A stretch of DNA of 64,000 nt from Mesorhizobium loti R88b (lineage in GTDB: Bacteria > Pseudomonadota > Alphaproteobacteria > Rhizobiales > Rhizobiaceae): the NCBI RefSeq assembly GCF_013170845.1, contig NZ_CP033367.1, positions 434,001-498,000 of the forward strand, in the 5' to 3' direction. Positions 1-10,792 of the stretch are shown here, in pieces. Within the stretch, counting starts at the first letter, position 1; each line of letters begins with the position of its first letter. The notes under the pieces are model-generated. The model had not been told where the DNA came from, did not search any database, and saw only the letters and a list, made by a program, of their open reading frames with translations. Made by a program: the position numbers and the translations under genes.

Positions 1-1363
1 GCCCGGCGGCGCGCATGTCGCGGTGCAGTTCGTCGTCAATTACGAGGAGGGCGGCGAGAACTGCGTGCTGCACGGCGACAAGGCCTCGGAAGCGTTCCTG
101 TCGGAGATCGTTGGCGCCGCCCCATGGGTCGGCCAGCGCCATTGGAACATGGAATCAATCTATGAATATGGCGCGCGGGCCGGCTTCTGGCGGCTGTTGC
201 GCCTCTTCAGCGAGGCCGAAGTGCCAGTGACCTGCTACGGCGTTGCCTCAGCACTCGCCCGCTCGCCCGATCAGGTCGCCGCCATGCAGGAAGCCGGCTG
301 GGAGATCGCCTCGCACGGGCTGAGATGGATCGACTACCGCGACCATAGCGCCGAGGACGAGCGCCGCGACCTCGAAGCGGCGATCAAGCTGCACTACGAG
401 GTGACCGGCGAGCGTCCGACCGGCTGGTATACGGGCCGCACCTCGGTCAACACGGTGCGCATCGTGGCCGAAGAGGGCGGCTTCGACTACGTCTCCGACA
501 CCTATGACGACGAACTGCCCTACTGGTTCGAGCACAGCGGCGGCACGCAGCTCATCATTCCCTATACGCTCGACGCCAACGACATGCGCTTCGCCACGCC
601 GCAGGGCTTCAATTCGGGCGATCAGTTCTTTGCCTATCTGAAGGACAGTTTCGACACGCTCTATGCCGAGGGCAAGGCCGGCCGGCCACGCATGATGAAT
701 ATCGGCCTGCATTGCCGGCTCGTCGGGCGGCCGGGCCGAGTGGCCGCGCTGAAGCGTTTCGTCGACTATGTCAGGTCGCACGACAAAGTCTGGCTGGCAC
801 GGCGCATCGACATCGCCAAACACTGGCAAGAGAACCATCCCTACAAGCCGGCAGCACGCAGACCTTCGAAGATGGAATTCGAAACCTTCGTTCACACCTT
901 TGGCGGCGTGTTCGAACATTCGCCCTGGATTGCCGAGCGGGCCTACGAGCTGGAGCTCGGTCCGGCGCATGACACGGCGGGCGGCCTGCACAATGCGCTC
1001 TGCCGTATCTTCCGCGCCGCCAGCGAGACCGAGCGGCTGGGCGTACTCAACGCCCATCCCGACCTTGCCGGCAAGCTGGCCAAAGCGAGACGGCTGACGG
1101 CGGAATCAACCAAAGAACAGGCCTCCGCCGGCCTCGACGCCTTGACCGATAAGGAACGCGAACTGTTTTCCAAGCTCAACGCCGCCTACGTCACCACCTT
1201 CGGCTTCCCTTTCATCATCGCGGTGCGGGGCAAGACCAAGGAAGAGATCCTGGCGGAGTTCGAGGCGCGCATCGGCAACAGCCGTGGCGTCGAACTCGAT
1301 ACCGCCTGCAAACAGGTGGAGCGCATCGCGCTGCTCCGCCTCAGGGATATGCTACCGCGATAG
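1..1363 (+). CDS. puuE: Bifunctional allantoinase (PuuE type) / OHCU decarboxylase (UraD), 5' end outside window
   Basis: The N-terminal part is a polysaccharide-deacetylase-fold, cofactor-independent allantoinase (PuuE), which opens allantoin to allantoate. The C-terminal part, from about base 870, is an OHCU decarboxylase (UraD), which turns 2-oxo-4-hydroxy-4-carboxy-5-ureidoimidazoline into S-allantoin. Seen: the PuuE-typical NYEEGGE stretch near the start, IASHG further in, and in the UraD half HPDLAGK, STKEQ and FGFPFIIAV. The frame stays open to base 2 and reads PGGAHVAVQF, so the GTG at 23 is internal and the true start lies left of the window. The stop is 10 bases before the ureidoglycine aminohydrolase start. 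Fusion of the two consecutive steps in one chain is known in Alphaproteobacteria. Cytoplasmic purine catabolism; function call is strong. Confidence 0.93.
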   Translation, partial: PGGAHVAVQFVVNYEEGGENCVLHGDKASEAFLSEIVGAAPWVGQRHWNMESIYEYGARAGFWRLLRLFSEAEVPVTCYGVASALARSPDQVAAMQEAGWEIASHGLRWIDYRDHSAEDERRDLEAAIKLHYEVTGERPTGWYTGRTSVNTVRIVAEEGGFDYVSDTYDDELPYWFEHSGGTQLIIPYTLDANDMRFATPQGFNSGDQFFAYLKDSFDTLYAEGKAGRPRMMNIGLHCRLVGRPGRVAALKRFVDYVRSHDKVWLARRIDIAKHWQENHPYKPAARRPSKMEFETFVHTFGGVFEHSPWIAERAYELELGPAHDTAGGLHNALCRIFRAASETERLGVLNAHPDLAGKLAKARRLTAESTKEQASAGLDALTDKERELFSKLNAAYVTTFGFPFIIAVRGKTKEEILAEFEARIGNSRGVELDTACKQVERIALLRLRDMLPR

Positions 1364-1373
1364 GTTTGAACCC

Positions 1374-2233
<860 letters not shown>

Positions 2234-2237
<4 letters not shown>

Positions 2238-2736
2238 CCCGCATCACAGCACAGAAGCTGACCCGTGCGGCATTTGCCCCCTTCGGCGATGTCATCGACA
2301 TGGGCGGCGACAATCACTACCCGATCAATGGCGGGCGCGCCGAGCGCTACCACGACCTTGCCACCGCCGAAGCAGCAGGGCCGAACGCCCGCGTGCTGAT
2401 CTCGATGGTGCGCGGCACGCCTTATGAACTGCCGCTGAAGCTGACCATGGTCGAGCGTCACCCCTTCGGCAGCCAGGCTTTTATTCCGCTGTCGCCGCGG
2501 CCATTCCTGGTCGTCGTCTGCCGTGACGGCAAGGAGGGGCCGGGCGAGCCGCACGCCTTCATCACCGCGCCCGGACAAGGCATCAACTATTCCCGCAATC
2601 TTTGGCATGGCGTGCTGACGCCGCTCGGCGAGGCTCAGGATTTCCTGATTGTCGACCGTGGCGGTGACGGCTCCAACCTCGAAGAATTCCATTTCTCGCA
2701 CGCCTACGAGATCCATCTCCCCGACGGGATTCTTTC

Positions 2737-2740
<4 letters not shown>
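2234..2740 (+). CDS. allA: Ureidoglycolate lyase
   Basis: A 168-residue protein of the AllA family, which splits ureidoglycolate into glyoxylate and urea. Family hallmarks seen are the N-terminal LTRAAFAPFGDVI, the central MVERHPFGSQAFIPL and the C-terminal NLWHGVLTPL followed by FLIVDR. The GTG at 2234 is chosen because it overlaps the allE stop as GTGA and gives the standard family length; starting further upstream would put a long unrelated tail inside allE. Its own stop overlaps the next gene as ATGA. With allE on one side and a deaminase on the other, it completes the glyoxylate-forming end of purine breakdown. Confidence 0.92.
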
Positions 2741-3330
<590 letters not shown>

Positions 3331-3335
3331 GGGTG

Positions 3336-3361
3336 TGCGACAGGTAGCGGCACAGGTCGCA
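3336..3361. promoter_or_regulatory. Inverted repeat TGCGAC-N14-GTCGCA upstream of the CocE-type hydrolase
   Basis: TGCGAC at 3336-3341 and GTCGCA at 3356-3361 form an inverted repeat in the 97-base gap between the deaminase and the hydrolase. A related AATGCGAC/GTCGCATT pair occurs upstream of the first binding protein. It could be an operator or only a weak hairpin; no regulator gene is in view. Confidence 0.3.
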
Positions 3362-3427
3362 TATTTCGCTGCTCCAGTCGCGAATGGCGATTGAAAGTTG
3401 GCGCGCCGCGGGGCGTTATGCCAGCCC

Positions 3428-5413
3428 ATGAAAACCATCACCGAATTTCCCCGCAAGGTCATCGAGTTCCCTGACATGGGCATCGTCATGCCGGATGGCT
3501 GCCGGCTGTCGGCGCGGGTGTGGATGCCGGAGGATGCCGGCGACGATCCGGTGCCTGTCATCCTCGAGCATCTGCCCTACCGCAAGCGCGATGGCACCAT
3601 TTTTCGCGACCAGTTGACGCATCCCTATTTCGCCGGCCACGGCTATGCCTCGATCCGTGTCGACATGCGCGGCAATGGCGATTCCGAAGGGCTGATGGAC
3701 GACGAATATTCCGAACAGGAATTGCAGGACGCCTGCGACGTCATCGCCTGGGCGGCGGCTCAACCCTGGTGCAACGGCAATGTCGGCATGATGGGCATTT
3801 CCTGGGGCGGCTTCAACTGCCTGCAGGTGGCCGCCAAACAGCCGCCGGCGCTGAGGGCGGTGATCAGCCTGTGTTCGACCGTCGACCGCTACGCCGACGA
3901 CATCCACTACAAGGGCGGCTGCCTGCTGATCGAGAATTTCGGCTGGGCCTCGACGATGCTGTCCTATTCGTCGCGGCCGCCGGACCCCCTGATCGCAGGC
4001 GACAACCGCTGGCGCGATCTGTGGCTGACGCGGTTGGAGAACCAGTCCTTCCTGCTGCCGTTATGGCTTAGCCATCAGCATCGCGACGCCTACTGGAAAC
4101 GCGGTTCGATCTGTGAGGATTTTTCCGTGGTCAAGGCGGCCGTGTTGTCGATCGGCGGCTGGCACGACGGCTACCGCAACACGATCTCCAATCTCGTCAC
4201 CAGCATCGAAGCGCCGGTGAAGGGCATCGTCGGCCCCTGGATCCACAAATATCCGCACTACGCCGGACCCCAGCCGGCTATCGGCTTCCTGCAGGAAGCC
4301 TTGCGCTGGTGGGACCACTGGCTGAAGGGGGCCGAGACCGGCGTCGAGAACGATCCGGCCTACCGCGCCTATGTGATGGACAGCGTGCGCCCGGCACGCT
4401 GGCATCCCGAGCGACCTGGCCGCTGGGTGGCCGAGAAAGAATGGCCGTCGCCCGCCATCAAGACGGAGAAGATCGAGTTGATCGCGGCGGGCTGCAAACC
4501 CGCCATCGTCGCCTCGCCGCAGACCTGCGGCCTCGCCGGCGGCGAGTATTTCCCGTTCACCTTCGGCCCGGAACTGCCGGGCGACCAGCGCCCCGACGAT
4601 GCGCTGTCGGTGTGTTTCGACCAACCGGAACTGACCGAGGCGATCGACATTGTCGGCGCACCGGACGTTAAGGTCACCTTCTCCTCCGATCGCCCGCAGG
4701 CCAATATCGCGGTCCGGTTGTGCGATGTGCATCCCGACGGCGCCTCGGAACTGATCTCCTATGGCGTGCTCAACCTGACACACCGCAACTCGCATGAGTT
4801 CCCGCAGGCGCTGGTGCCTGATGAGACCGTCTCCGCGCGCGTCGTGCTCGATCAATGCGCCTATCGCGTGCCGGCCGGCCACCGCCTGCGCATTGCCGTG
4901 TCGAACGCCTACTGGCCAATGATCTGGCCGTCGCCGGAACCGGTGCGCCTCATCTTGTCGGCTGCGACGCTCTCCTTGCCGATGCGCCCGCTGGCGACAA
5001 GCGACGAAGTGACGTTCGCCGAGCCGGAAGGTGCCACGCCCTGGGCGACCGAAACGGTGCGTGCCGCCAATTCCGAACGTCATGTCGATCGCGACGAGAA
5101 GACCGGAATCGTCACGCTTTCCATATCCGATGATTTCGGCGAGGTGCGCGATCTCGACCATGGCCTGGTCAATGGCAGCATCGCCCGCGAGAGCTGGGTT
5201 ATCCATCCTGACAATCCATTGTCAGCCTCGGGAAAAACCCACTGGACGCAGACACTGTCGCGAAATGGATGGTCGGTGCGTACCGAGACATGGGCCGAGA
5301 TGCGATCGGACGCGCAAAACTTCATCGTCAGTGCCAGAATCGAGGCCTATGAGGGTGAAAAAATCGTCTTTGAGCGCAATTTCGAGAAAAAGATTCCACG
5401 CGCGCTGGTCTGA
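3428..5413 (+). CDS. CocE/NonD-family alpha/beta hydrolase (X-Pro dipeptidyl-peptidase-like)
   Basis: A 661-residue protein with the CocE/NonD layout: alpha/beta-hydrolase domain first, then a C-terminal jelly-roll (X-Pro dipeptidyl-peptidase C-terminal domain). The nucleophile is S125 in GISWGG; GGWHDGY and GPWIHKYPHY carry the likely catalytic Asp and His. Family members cleave esters, beta-lactam acyl bonds or N-terminal dipeptides. The ATG at 3428 is preferred since family homology begins near it and the preceding 10 codons have none. No signal peptide is seen, so it is probably cytoplasmic. It lies upstream of a dipeptide-type importer and may process the imported compound; that link is inference. 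Confidence 0.85.
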   Translation: MKTITEFPRKVIEFPDMGIVMPDGCRLSARVWMPEDAGDDPVPVILEHLPYRKRDGTIFRDQLTHPYFAGHGYASIRVDMRGNGDSEGLMDDEYSEQELQDACDVIAWAAAQPWCNGNVGMMGISWGGFNCLQVAAKQPPALRAVISLCSTVDRYADDIHYKGGCLLIENFGWASTMLSYSSRPPDPLIAGDNRWRDLWLTRLENQSFLLPLWLSHQHRDAYWKRGSICEDFSVVKAAVLSIGGWHDGYRNTISNLVTSIEAPVKGIVGPWIHKYPHYAGPQPAIGFLQEALRWWDHWLKGAETGVENDPAYRAYVMDSVRPARWHPERPGRWVAEKEWPSPAIKTEKIELIAAGCKPAIVASPQTCGLAGGEYFPFTFGPELPGDQRPDDALSVCFDQPELTEAIDIVGAPDVKVTFSSDRPQANIAVRLCDVHPDGASELISYGVLNLTHRNSHEFPQALVPDETVSARVVLDQCAYRVPAGHRLRIAVSNAYWPMIWPSPEPVRLILSAATLSLPMRPLATSDEVTFAEPEGATPWATETVRAANSERHVDRDEKTGIVTLSISDDFGEVRDLDHGLVNGSIARESWVIHPDNPLSASGKTHWTQTLSRNGWSVRTETWAEMRSDAQNFIVSARIEAYEGEKIVFERNFEKKIPRALV

Positions 5414-5433
5414 GCGCCGAAGCCGTTGGTCCA

Positions 5434-5470
5434 AATGCGACGCACGATTTACGCCACAGCATGTCGCATT
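5434..5470. promoter_or_regulatory. Inverted repeat AATGCGAC-N21-GTCGCATT before the first binding-protein gene
   Basis: Perfect 8-base arms at 5434-5441 and 5463-5470, within the 154-base gap between the CocE-type gene and the solute-binding protein. The TGCGAC core is shared with the repeat at 3336-3361. Candidate operator; a hairpin is equally possible. No clear T-tract follows. Confidence 0.3.
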
Positions 5471-5567
5471 CGGTCTTGCTTACGGCATTAGCTTACCCTC
5501 ATTATTCAGGGAGAATTAACAAAGAAAATCGACCGCAGAGTCGAACCAACAGAGTGAGGAACTCAAA

Positions 5568-7154
5568 ATGTCGAACGAACTCGAATTCCTTAGCCGGCGT
5601 GTCGCAGCAGGCAAGCTGAGCCGTCGTGATTTTCTCGGTCGCGCCGCAGCGCTCGGCATCGCCGCACCTTTCGCCAATTCGCTGCTGTCCAGCGCGGCCC
5701 GTGCGGCCGGCCCGGTCAAAGGTGGCACGCTGAAGGCCGGCCTGGTCGGCGGTGAATCCACCAACAGCCTCGACCCGGCGCTGATGATGACGCAGGTTCC
5801 GTTCGCCTTCGGCAAGATGTGGGGCGAATTGATCGTCGAGCTGTCGCCCGACGGCAAGCTCGAGAACCGCATCGCCGAGGAGATTGGCTCGTCGCCGGAC
5901 GCCAAGGTGTGGACGCTGAAGATCCGTGACGGCATCGAATTCCACAATGGCAAGACCGTGACCGCCGAAGACGTGGCCGCCACGCTCGAGCGCCATTCCG
6001 ATGAAAAGTCGAAGTCGGGCGCGCTCGGCTACATGAAAGGTATCGAGACCATCAAGGCCAGCGGCAAGGAAGTGGTGCTGACGCTGAAGGAGCCGAATGC
6101 CGACCTTCCCTACCTGCTCAGCGACTATCACCTGATCATCCAGCCCAATGGCGGCAAGGACAAGCCGGACGCCGGCATCAGCGCCGGCCCATACAAGATC
6201 GCCACCAACGAGCCTGGCGTGCGCCATGGCGGTGAACGCTTCGCCAATTACTGGCAGGGCGACAAGATGGGCCATGCCGACCAGATCGAGATCATCGTCA
6301 TCAACGATGCGACGGCGCGCACGGCGGCCCTGCAGGGCGGTCAGGTCAACATGATCAACCGCGTCGAGCCGAAGATCGTCGACCTGATCAAGCGGGTGCC
6401 GGGCGTGACCATCCGCAACCACGCCGGCCCCGGCCACTATGTCTTCATCATGCATTGCAACACGGCACCCTTCGACAACGCCGATCTGCGTATGGCGCTG
6501 AAGCTGGCAATCGACCGCGAGGAGATGCTGAACAAGGTGCTGCGCGGCTACGGCTCGCTCGGCAACGACTTCCCGATCAACGCGTCTTACCCGCTGTTCA
6601 CCGAGATCGAGCAGCGCAAGTATGATCCGGACAAGGCCAAGTTCCACTTCAAGAAGTCGGGTCATGACGGCTCGGTGCTGCTGCGCACGTCGGATGTCGC
6701 CTTCCCCGGCGCCGTCGATGCGGCCCAGCTCTTCCAGCAGAGCGCGGCCAAGGCCGGCATCACGCTCGAGATCAAGCGCGAACCGGGCGACGGCTACTGG
6801 TCGGAAGTCTGGAACAAGCAGCCCTTCTGCGCCTCCTACTGGGGTGGGCGCTCGACGCAGGACCAGATGTACTCGACCGCCTATCTGTCGACGGCCGACT
6901 GGAACGACACCCGTTTCATCCGTCCGGATTTCGACAAGATGGTGCTGGCGGCGCGCGCCGAGCTCGACGAGACCAAGCGCAAGGCGATGTACCACGACAT
7001 GGCCGTCATGGTGCGCGACGATGGCGGTCTGATCCTGCCGATGTTCAACCAGTTCATCGACGCGACAGGCGCCAAGGTCGACGGCTGGGTGGACGATCCG
7101 CATCAGGAACTGATGAACGGTTACGCCCTGGCGAAGTGCTGGCTGCAGGCCTGA
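5568..7154 (+). CDS. Dipeptide-type ABC transporter solute-binding protein, Tat-exported (copy 1)
   Basis: A 528-residue family 5 extracellular solute-binding protein (DppA/OppA class). It starts with a twin-arginine signal, SRRDFLGR at about residues 19-26, then a hydrophobic stretch ending near ARAAG, so it should be exported folded. The body shows the family pattern LKIRDGIEFHNGKTVTAEDV. It is followed after 15 bases by the two permeases and the ATPase of one importer. A paralogue of identical length lies downstream of the ATPase at 10793. The ligand cannot be read from sequence: dipeptides are the family default, but a ureide or purine derivative is possible given the neighbours. Confidence 0.88.
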   Translation: MSNELEFLSRRVAAGKLSRRDFLGRAAALGIAAPFANSLLSSAARAAGPVKGGTLKAGLVGGESTNSLDPALMMTQVPFAFGKMWGELIVELSPDGKLENRIAEEIGSSPDAKVWTLKIRDGIEFHNGKTVTAEDVAATLERHSDEKSKSGALGYMKGIETIKASGKEVVLTLKEPNADLPYLLSDYHLIIQPNGGKDKPDAGISAGPYKIATNEPGVRHGGERFANYWQGDKMGHADQIEIIVINDATARTAALQGGQVNMINRVEPKIVDLIKRVPGVTIRNHAGPGHYVFIMHCNTAPFDNADLRMALKLAIDREEMLNKVLRGYGSLGNDFPINASYPLFTEIEQRKYDPDKAKFHFKKSGHDGSVLLRTSDVAFPGAVDAAQLFQQSAAKAGITLEIKREPGDGYWSEVWNKQPFCASYWGGRSTQDQMYSTAYLSTADWNDTRFIRPDFDKMVLAARAELDETKRKAMYHDMAVMVRDDGGLILPMFNQFIDATGAKVDGWVDDPHQELMNGYALAKCWLQA

Positions 7155-7169
7155 GCCGGCTTTGCGGAT

Positions 7170-8129
7170 ATGTCTTCACCCATCTTGAAGCTGATTGCCC
7201 AGCGCATTGCGCTGGGCATAGTCCTCTTGTTGGCCGTCTCGGTCCTGATCTTCGCCGGCACCCAGATCCTGCCCGGCGACGTCGCACAAGCCATTCTCGG
7301 ACAATCGGCGACACCGGAGTCGCTCGCCAATCTGCGCGAGCAGCTCGGTCTCAATGCGCCCGCCTATGTCAGGTATTTCCATTGGCTTGGCGGTGTGCTG
7401 ACCGGTGACCTGGGAACCGCCATGTCGAGCGGCCAGGACATTGCCACGTCGATCAAGGGCCGGCTCTGGAATACGTTGTTCCTCGCCTTCTGGGCGGCTA
7501 TCGTTGCCGTGCCGCTGGCGATCATTCTCGGCTTGATCGCGGTGCGCTACCGCAATGGTTGGGTCGACAAGCTGATCTCCGGACTGGCGCTCGCCTCGAC
7601 CTCCTTCCCCGAGTTCTTCATCGGCTATGTCCTCGTCTACTTCTTTGCCGTGAAGTGGCAGATCTTCCCCGGCATCTCGACTGTCTATGACGGCATGCCA
7701 TTCGGTGAGCGCATGCAGGCGATCGCCTTGCCGGCGACGGCGCTGACGCTGGTGGTGCTTGCCCATATGATGCGCATGACGCGTGCGGCGATCCTCAATG
7801 TCATGCAGTCGGCCTATGTCGAAACGGCGGAGCTGAAAGGCCTGTCGGCCTTCAACGTCATCCGCAAGCACGCCTTCCCCAATGCCATCGCGCCGATCAT
7901 CAACGTCGTCATGCTCAACCTCGCCTACCTGATCGTCGGCGTCGTCGTGGTCGAGGTGATCTTCGTCTATCCAGGCATGGGACAGTATCTCGTCGACCAT
8001 GTCACCAAGCGCGACGTTCCTGTGGTGCAGGCCGTCGGCCTGATCTTTGCCGCCGTCTACATCACATTGAACATCATTGCGGACATAGCGGCGATCGTCG
8101 CCAATCCGCGCCTCAGACATCCGAAATAG
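7170..8129 (+). CDS. ABC transporter permease, DppB type
   Basis: A 319-residue inner-membrane permease with about six transmembrane segments, beginning KLIAQRIALGIVLLLAVSVL, and the DppB hallmark ILPGDVAQAILG (commonly PGDP in the family). The EAA-like cytoplasmic loop that contacts the ATPase is seen around ETAELKGLSAFNVIRKHAFPNA. It lies 15 bases after the binding protein and 9 bases before the second permease. It forms the translocation pore together with the DppC-type partner. Confidence 0.92.
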   Translation: MSSPILKLIAQRIALGIVLLLAVSVLIFAGTQILPGDVAQAILGQSATPESLANLREQLGLNAPAYVRYFHWLGGVLTGDLGTAMSSGQDIATSIKGRLWNTLFLAFWAAIVAVPLAIILGLIAVRYRNGWVDKLISGLALASTSFPEFFIGYVLVYFFAVKWQIFPGISTVYDGMPFGERMQAIALPATALTLVVLAHMMRMTRAAILNVMQSAYVETAELKGLSAFNVIRKHAFPNAIAPIINVVMLNLAYLIVGVVVVEVIFVYPGMGQYLVDHVTKRDVPVVQAVGLIFAAVYITLNIIADIAAIVANPRLRHPK

Positions 8130-8138
8130 GGGGCGGAT

Positions 8139-8963
8139 ATGCTCGACATCAAACGCATCCCCATCCCCGCGCTGATCGGCATCATCCTGACGGCGCTGTT
8201 CGTGCTGGCGGCGATCTTCGCACCCTGGATCGCACCACACGGCAATGGCGAGATCATTGGTGACGTCTGGGAACCGATGTCGGCGGCGCATTGGCTGGGG
8301 ACCGACAATCTCGGCCGCGATCTGCTGTCGCGCATGATCTATGGCGCCCGCATCACGCTGTTCATCGCCGTGCTCGCCACCGCGCTATCCTTCTCGCTCG
8401 GCGCCATACTCGGTTTCTCGGCGGCGGTGTTCGGCGGCTGGTACGACACGCTTTTGTCGCGCCTCGTCGATCTCCTGATGTCGATCCCGACCCTGATCAT
8501 GGGCCTCGTCGTGCTTTCCGTGCTGCCTACCAATCTGGTGACGCTGATCCTGGTGATGGGCATTCTCGACTCGACCCGCGTCTACCGCCTGTCGCGGGCG
8601 GTTGCGGTCGACATCAATGTCATGGATTATGTTGAAGCCGCCAAGCTGCGTGGCGAAGGCAGCGGCTGGATCATCTTTCGCGAGATCCTGCCCAATGCGC
8701 TGTCGCCGCTGGTCTCGGAGCTCGGCCTGCGCTTCATCTACGCCGTGCTGTTCCTGTCGACGCTGTCCTTCCTTGGTCTTGGCGTACAGCCGCCGGACGC
8801 CGATTGGGGCGGCATGGTCAAGGAAAACAAGGACGGCATCGTGTTCGGCATCGGCGCGGCGCTGATCCCGGCGGCGGCGATCGCCATGCTGGCGATTTCC
8901 GTCAACCTCGTCGCCGACTGGGTGCTCAACCGGACGACAAGCCTGAAGGGAGGGCGCGGGTGA
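8139..8963 (+). CDS. ABC transporter permease, DppC type
   Basis: A 274-residue permease. The N-terminal segment IPALIGIILTALFVLAAIFA is followed by the DppC signature HWLGTDNLGRDLLSRMIYGAR, and the EAA loop reads EAAKLRGEGSGWIIFREILPNA. It partners with the DppB-type protein. The stop overlaps the ATPase start as TGATG, so membrane and ATPase subunits are translationally coupled. Confidence 0.93.
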   Translation: MLDIKRIPIPALIGIILTALFVLAAIFAPWIAPHGNGEIIGDVWEPMSAAHWLGTDNLGRDLLSRMIYGARITLFIAVLATALSFSLGAILGFSAAVFGGWYDTLLSRLVDLLMSIPTLIMGLVVLSVLPTNLVTLILVMGILDSTRVYRLSRAVAVDINVMDYVEAAKLRGEGSGWIIFREILPNALSPLVSELGLRFIYAVLFLSTLSFLGLGVQPPDADWGGMVKENKDGIVFGIGAALIPAAAIAMLAISVNLVADWVLNRTTSLKGGRG

Positions 8964-10618
8964 TGGCCGATACCAAAGCGAAACCAGGCCTGCTGCTCGA
9001 CATCCGCAATCTGCGCATCGAGGCCACCGTCTATCCGCCCGGCGAGGCGCCGAAGAACATCGTGCTGGTGCATGATGTTTCGCTGACTTTGGAAAAGGGC
9101 AAGGTGCTGGGCCTGATCGGCGAATCCGGTGCCGGCAAGTCGACCATCGGCCTGTCGTCCATGGGTTATGGCCGTGGCGGCGTGCGCATCACCGGCGGCG
9201 AGGTCATCCTCAACGGCCGCGACATCCTCAAGACCGGCAAGGACGGCTTCCGCAAGCTGCGCGGCCGCGAGGTCTGCTATGTCGCGCAATCGGCGGCGGC
9301 AGCCTTCAACCCAGCCCACAAGCTGATGGACCAGGTGGTGGAGGCGACGCTGCTGCACGGCACAGCGACACGCGCCGAGGCCGAGAAGCGGGCCGTGGCG
9401 CTGTTCAAGAAGCTCAGCCTGCCGAACCCCGAAACCATTGGCGAACGCTTTCCGCACCAGGTTTCGGGCGGCCAGTTGCAGCGCGTGATGACAGCGATGG
9501 CGCTGTGTTCCGAACCGGACCTGATCGTCTTCGACGAACCGACCACCGCGCTCGACGTGACGACGCAGATCGACGTCCTGGCGGCGATCAAGGATGCCAT
9601 CCGCGACACCCATGTCGCGGCGCTCTACATCACCCACGACCTCGCCGTGGTCGCCCAGGTTTCCGACGAGATCATGGTGCTGCGCCACGGAAGGCTCGTC
9701 GAATGGGGCGGCACCCGTCAGATCATCAAGGAACCGCGCCAGGAATACACCAACGCGCTGGTCTCGGTGCATGAGATCGAGCATGCCGAACAGAAGCCCG
9801 GCACCGCGCCGTTCCTGTCGGTGAAGAACGTCACCGCCGCCTATGGCCGCAGCCACATCAAGGTGCTGAAAAACGTCTCGGTCGACATCTATCCCGGCCA
9901 GACGCTGGCCGTGGTGGGTGAGTCCGGCTCCGGCAAATCGACGCTGGCGCGCGCCATCACCGGGCTTTTGCCGCCCGAGGAAGGCACTGTCACCTTCGAC
10001 GGACGCCCGCTGGCCAACCGGCTTGCCGACCGGCCGAAGGAGGATCTGCGCCAGTTGCAGATGATCTACCAGATGGCTGACGTGGCGATGAACCCGCGCC
10101 AGACCGTCGGCACCATCATCGGTAGGCCGCTCGAATTCTATTTCGGCATACGCGGCCGCGAGCGCGACAAGCGCGTTGCCGAACTGCTCGACAAGATCGA
10201 GATGGGCAAGGGGTTTGTCGATCGCTATCCGGCCGAGCTTTCCGGCGGCCAGAAGCAGCGCGTCTGCATTGCCCGCTCGCTCGCTGCCAAGCCGAAGCTG
10301 ATCATCTGCGATGAGGTGACCTCGGCACTCGACCCGCTTGTCGCCCACGGCATCCTCAAGCTGCTGCTCGACCTGCAGAAGGAAGAAAACGTCGCCTATC
10401 TGTTCATCACCCACGACCTCGCAACGGTGAAGTCGATCGCCGATTCGATCGCGGTGATGTATCGCGGCGAGGTGGTGCGTTATGGGCCGAAGAGCACGGT
10501 TCTGACGCCGCCCTTTGATGCCTATACCGATCTTCTCTTGTCGTCCGTTCCGGAAATGGAGATCGGCTGGCTGGAGAAGGCAATCAAGGGACGGCGCATG
10601 GCCAGCGCGGGGAACTAG
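8963..10618 (+). CDS. ABC transporter ATPase with two fused nucleotide-binding domains (DppD-DppF type)
   Basis: A 551-residue protein carrying two complete ABC ATPase domains. Domain 1 has Walker A GESGAGKS at residues 53-60, signature VSGGQLQR and Walker B LIVFDEPT. Domain 2 has Walker A GESGSGKS near residue 318, signature LSGGQKQR and Walker B LIICDEVT, where Val replaces the usual Pro. Each domain ends in the oligopeptide-type HDL switch motif. It energises the importer encoded just upstream. The ATG at 8963 overlaps the permease stop; an upstream in-frame extension would run inside that permease and is rejected. Confidence 0.93.
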   Translation: MADTKAKPGLLLDIRNLRIEATVYPPGEAPKNIVLVHDVSLTLEKGKVLGLIGESGAGKSTIGLSSMGYGRGGVRITGGEVILNGRDILKTGKDGFRKLRGREVCYVAQSAAAAFNPAHKLMDQVVEATLLHGTATRAEAEKRAVALFKKLSLPNPETIGERFPHQVSGGQLQRVMTAMALCSEPDLIVFDEPTTALDVTTQIDVLAAIKDAIRDTHVAALYITHDLAVVAQVSDEIMVLRHGRLVEWGGTRQIIKEPRQEYTNALVSVHEIEHAEQKPGTAPFLSVKNVTAAYGRSHIKVLKNVSVDIYPGQTLAVVGESGSGKSTLARAITGLLPPEEGTVTFDGRPLANRLADRPKEDLRQLQMIYQMADVAMNPRQTVGTIIGRPLEFYFGIRGRERDKRVAELLDKIEMGKGFVDRYPAELSGGQKQRVCIARSLAAKPKLIICDEVTSALDPLVAHGILKLLLDLQKEENVAYLFITHDLATVKSIADSIAVMYRGEVVRYGPKSTVLTPPFDAYTDLLLSSVPEMEIGWLEKAIKGRRMASAGN

Positions 10619-10737
10619 ACCAATTGCAGGAAGAGTTTGAAACGGTTCTCCCTTCGAAATCGCATTAAAACAAAGACATAGACACGATCCGCCCGGCGGC
10701 GGCTACTGCCGTCATTCATATGCAACACGAGAGCGTC

Positions 10738-10777
10738 AAACGTCCTTCCGGACGGGCGCTGCTTGTGCGACGTTTTT
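10738..10777 (+). terminator. Possible hairpin with T-tract between the ATPase and the second binding-protein gene
   Basis: AAACGTC at 10738-10744 pairs with GACGTTT at 10769-10775, enclosing an inner CGTCC/GGACG stem, and the outer arm runs into TTTTT. It could be a terminator or attenuator controlling how much transcription reaches the next gene, whose ATG is 16 bases on. The long, imperfect loop keeps confidence low. Confidence 0.35.
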
Positions 10778-10792
10778 AACTAGGGGTAGGAC

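Noticed and set aside
5502..7103. 533-codon minus-strand open frame across the first binding protein, and a similar one across the second (10844-12439)
   Set aside because: Both mirror real solute-binding proteins; their resemblance to each other follows from the paralogy of the sense genes.
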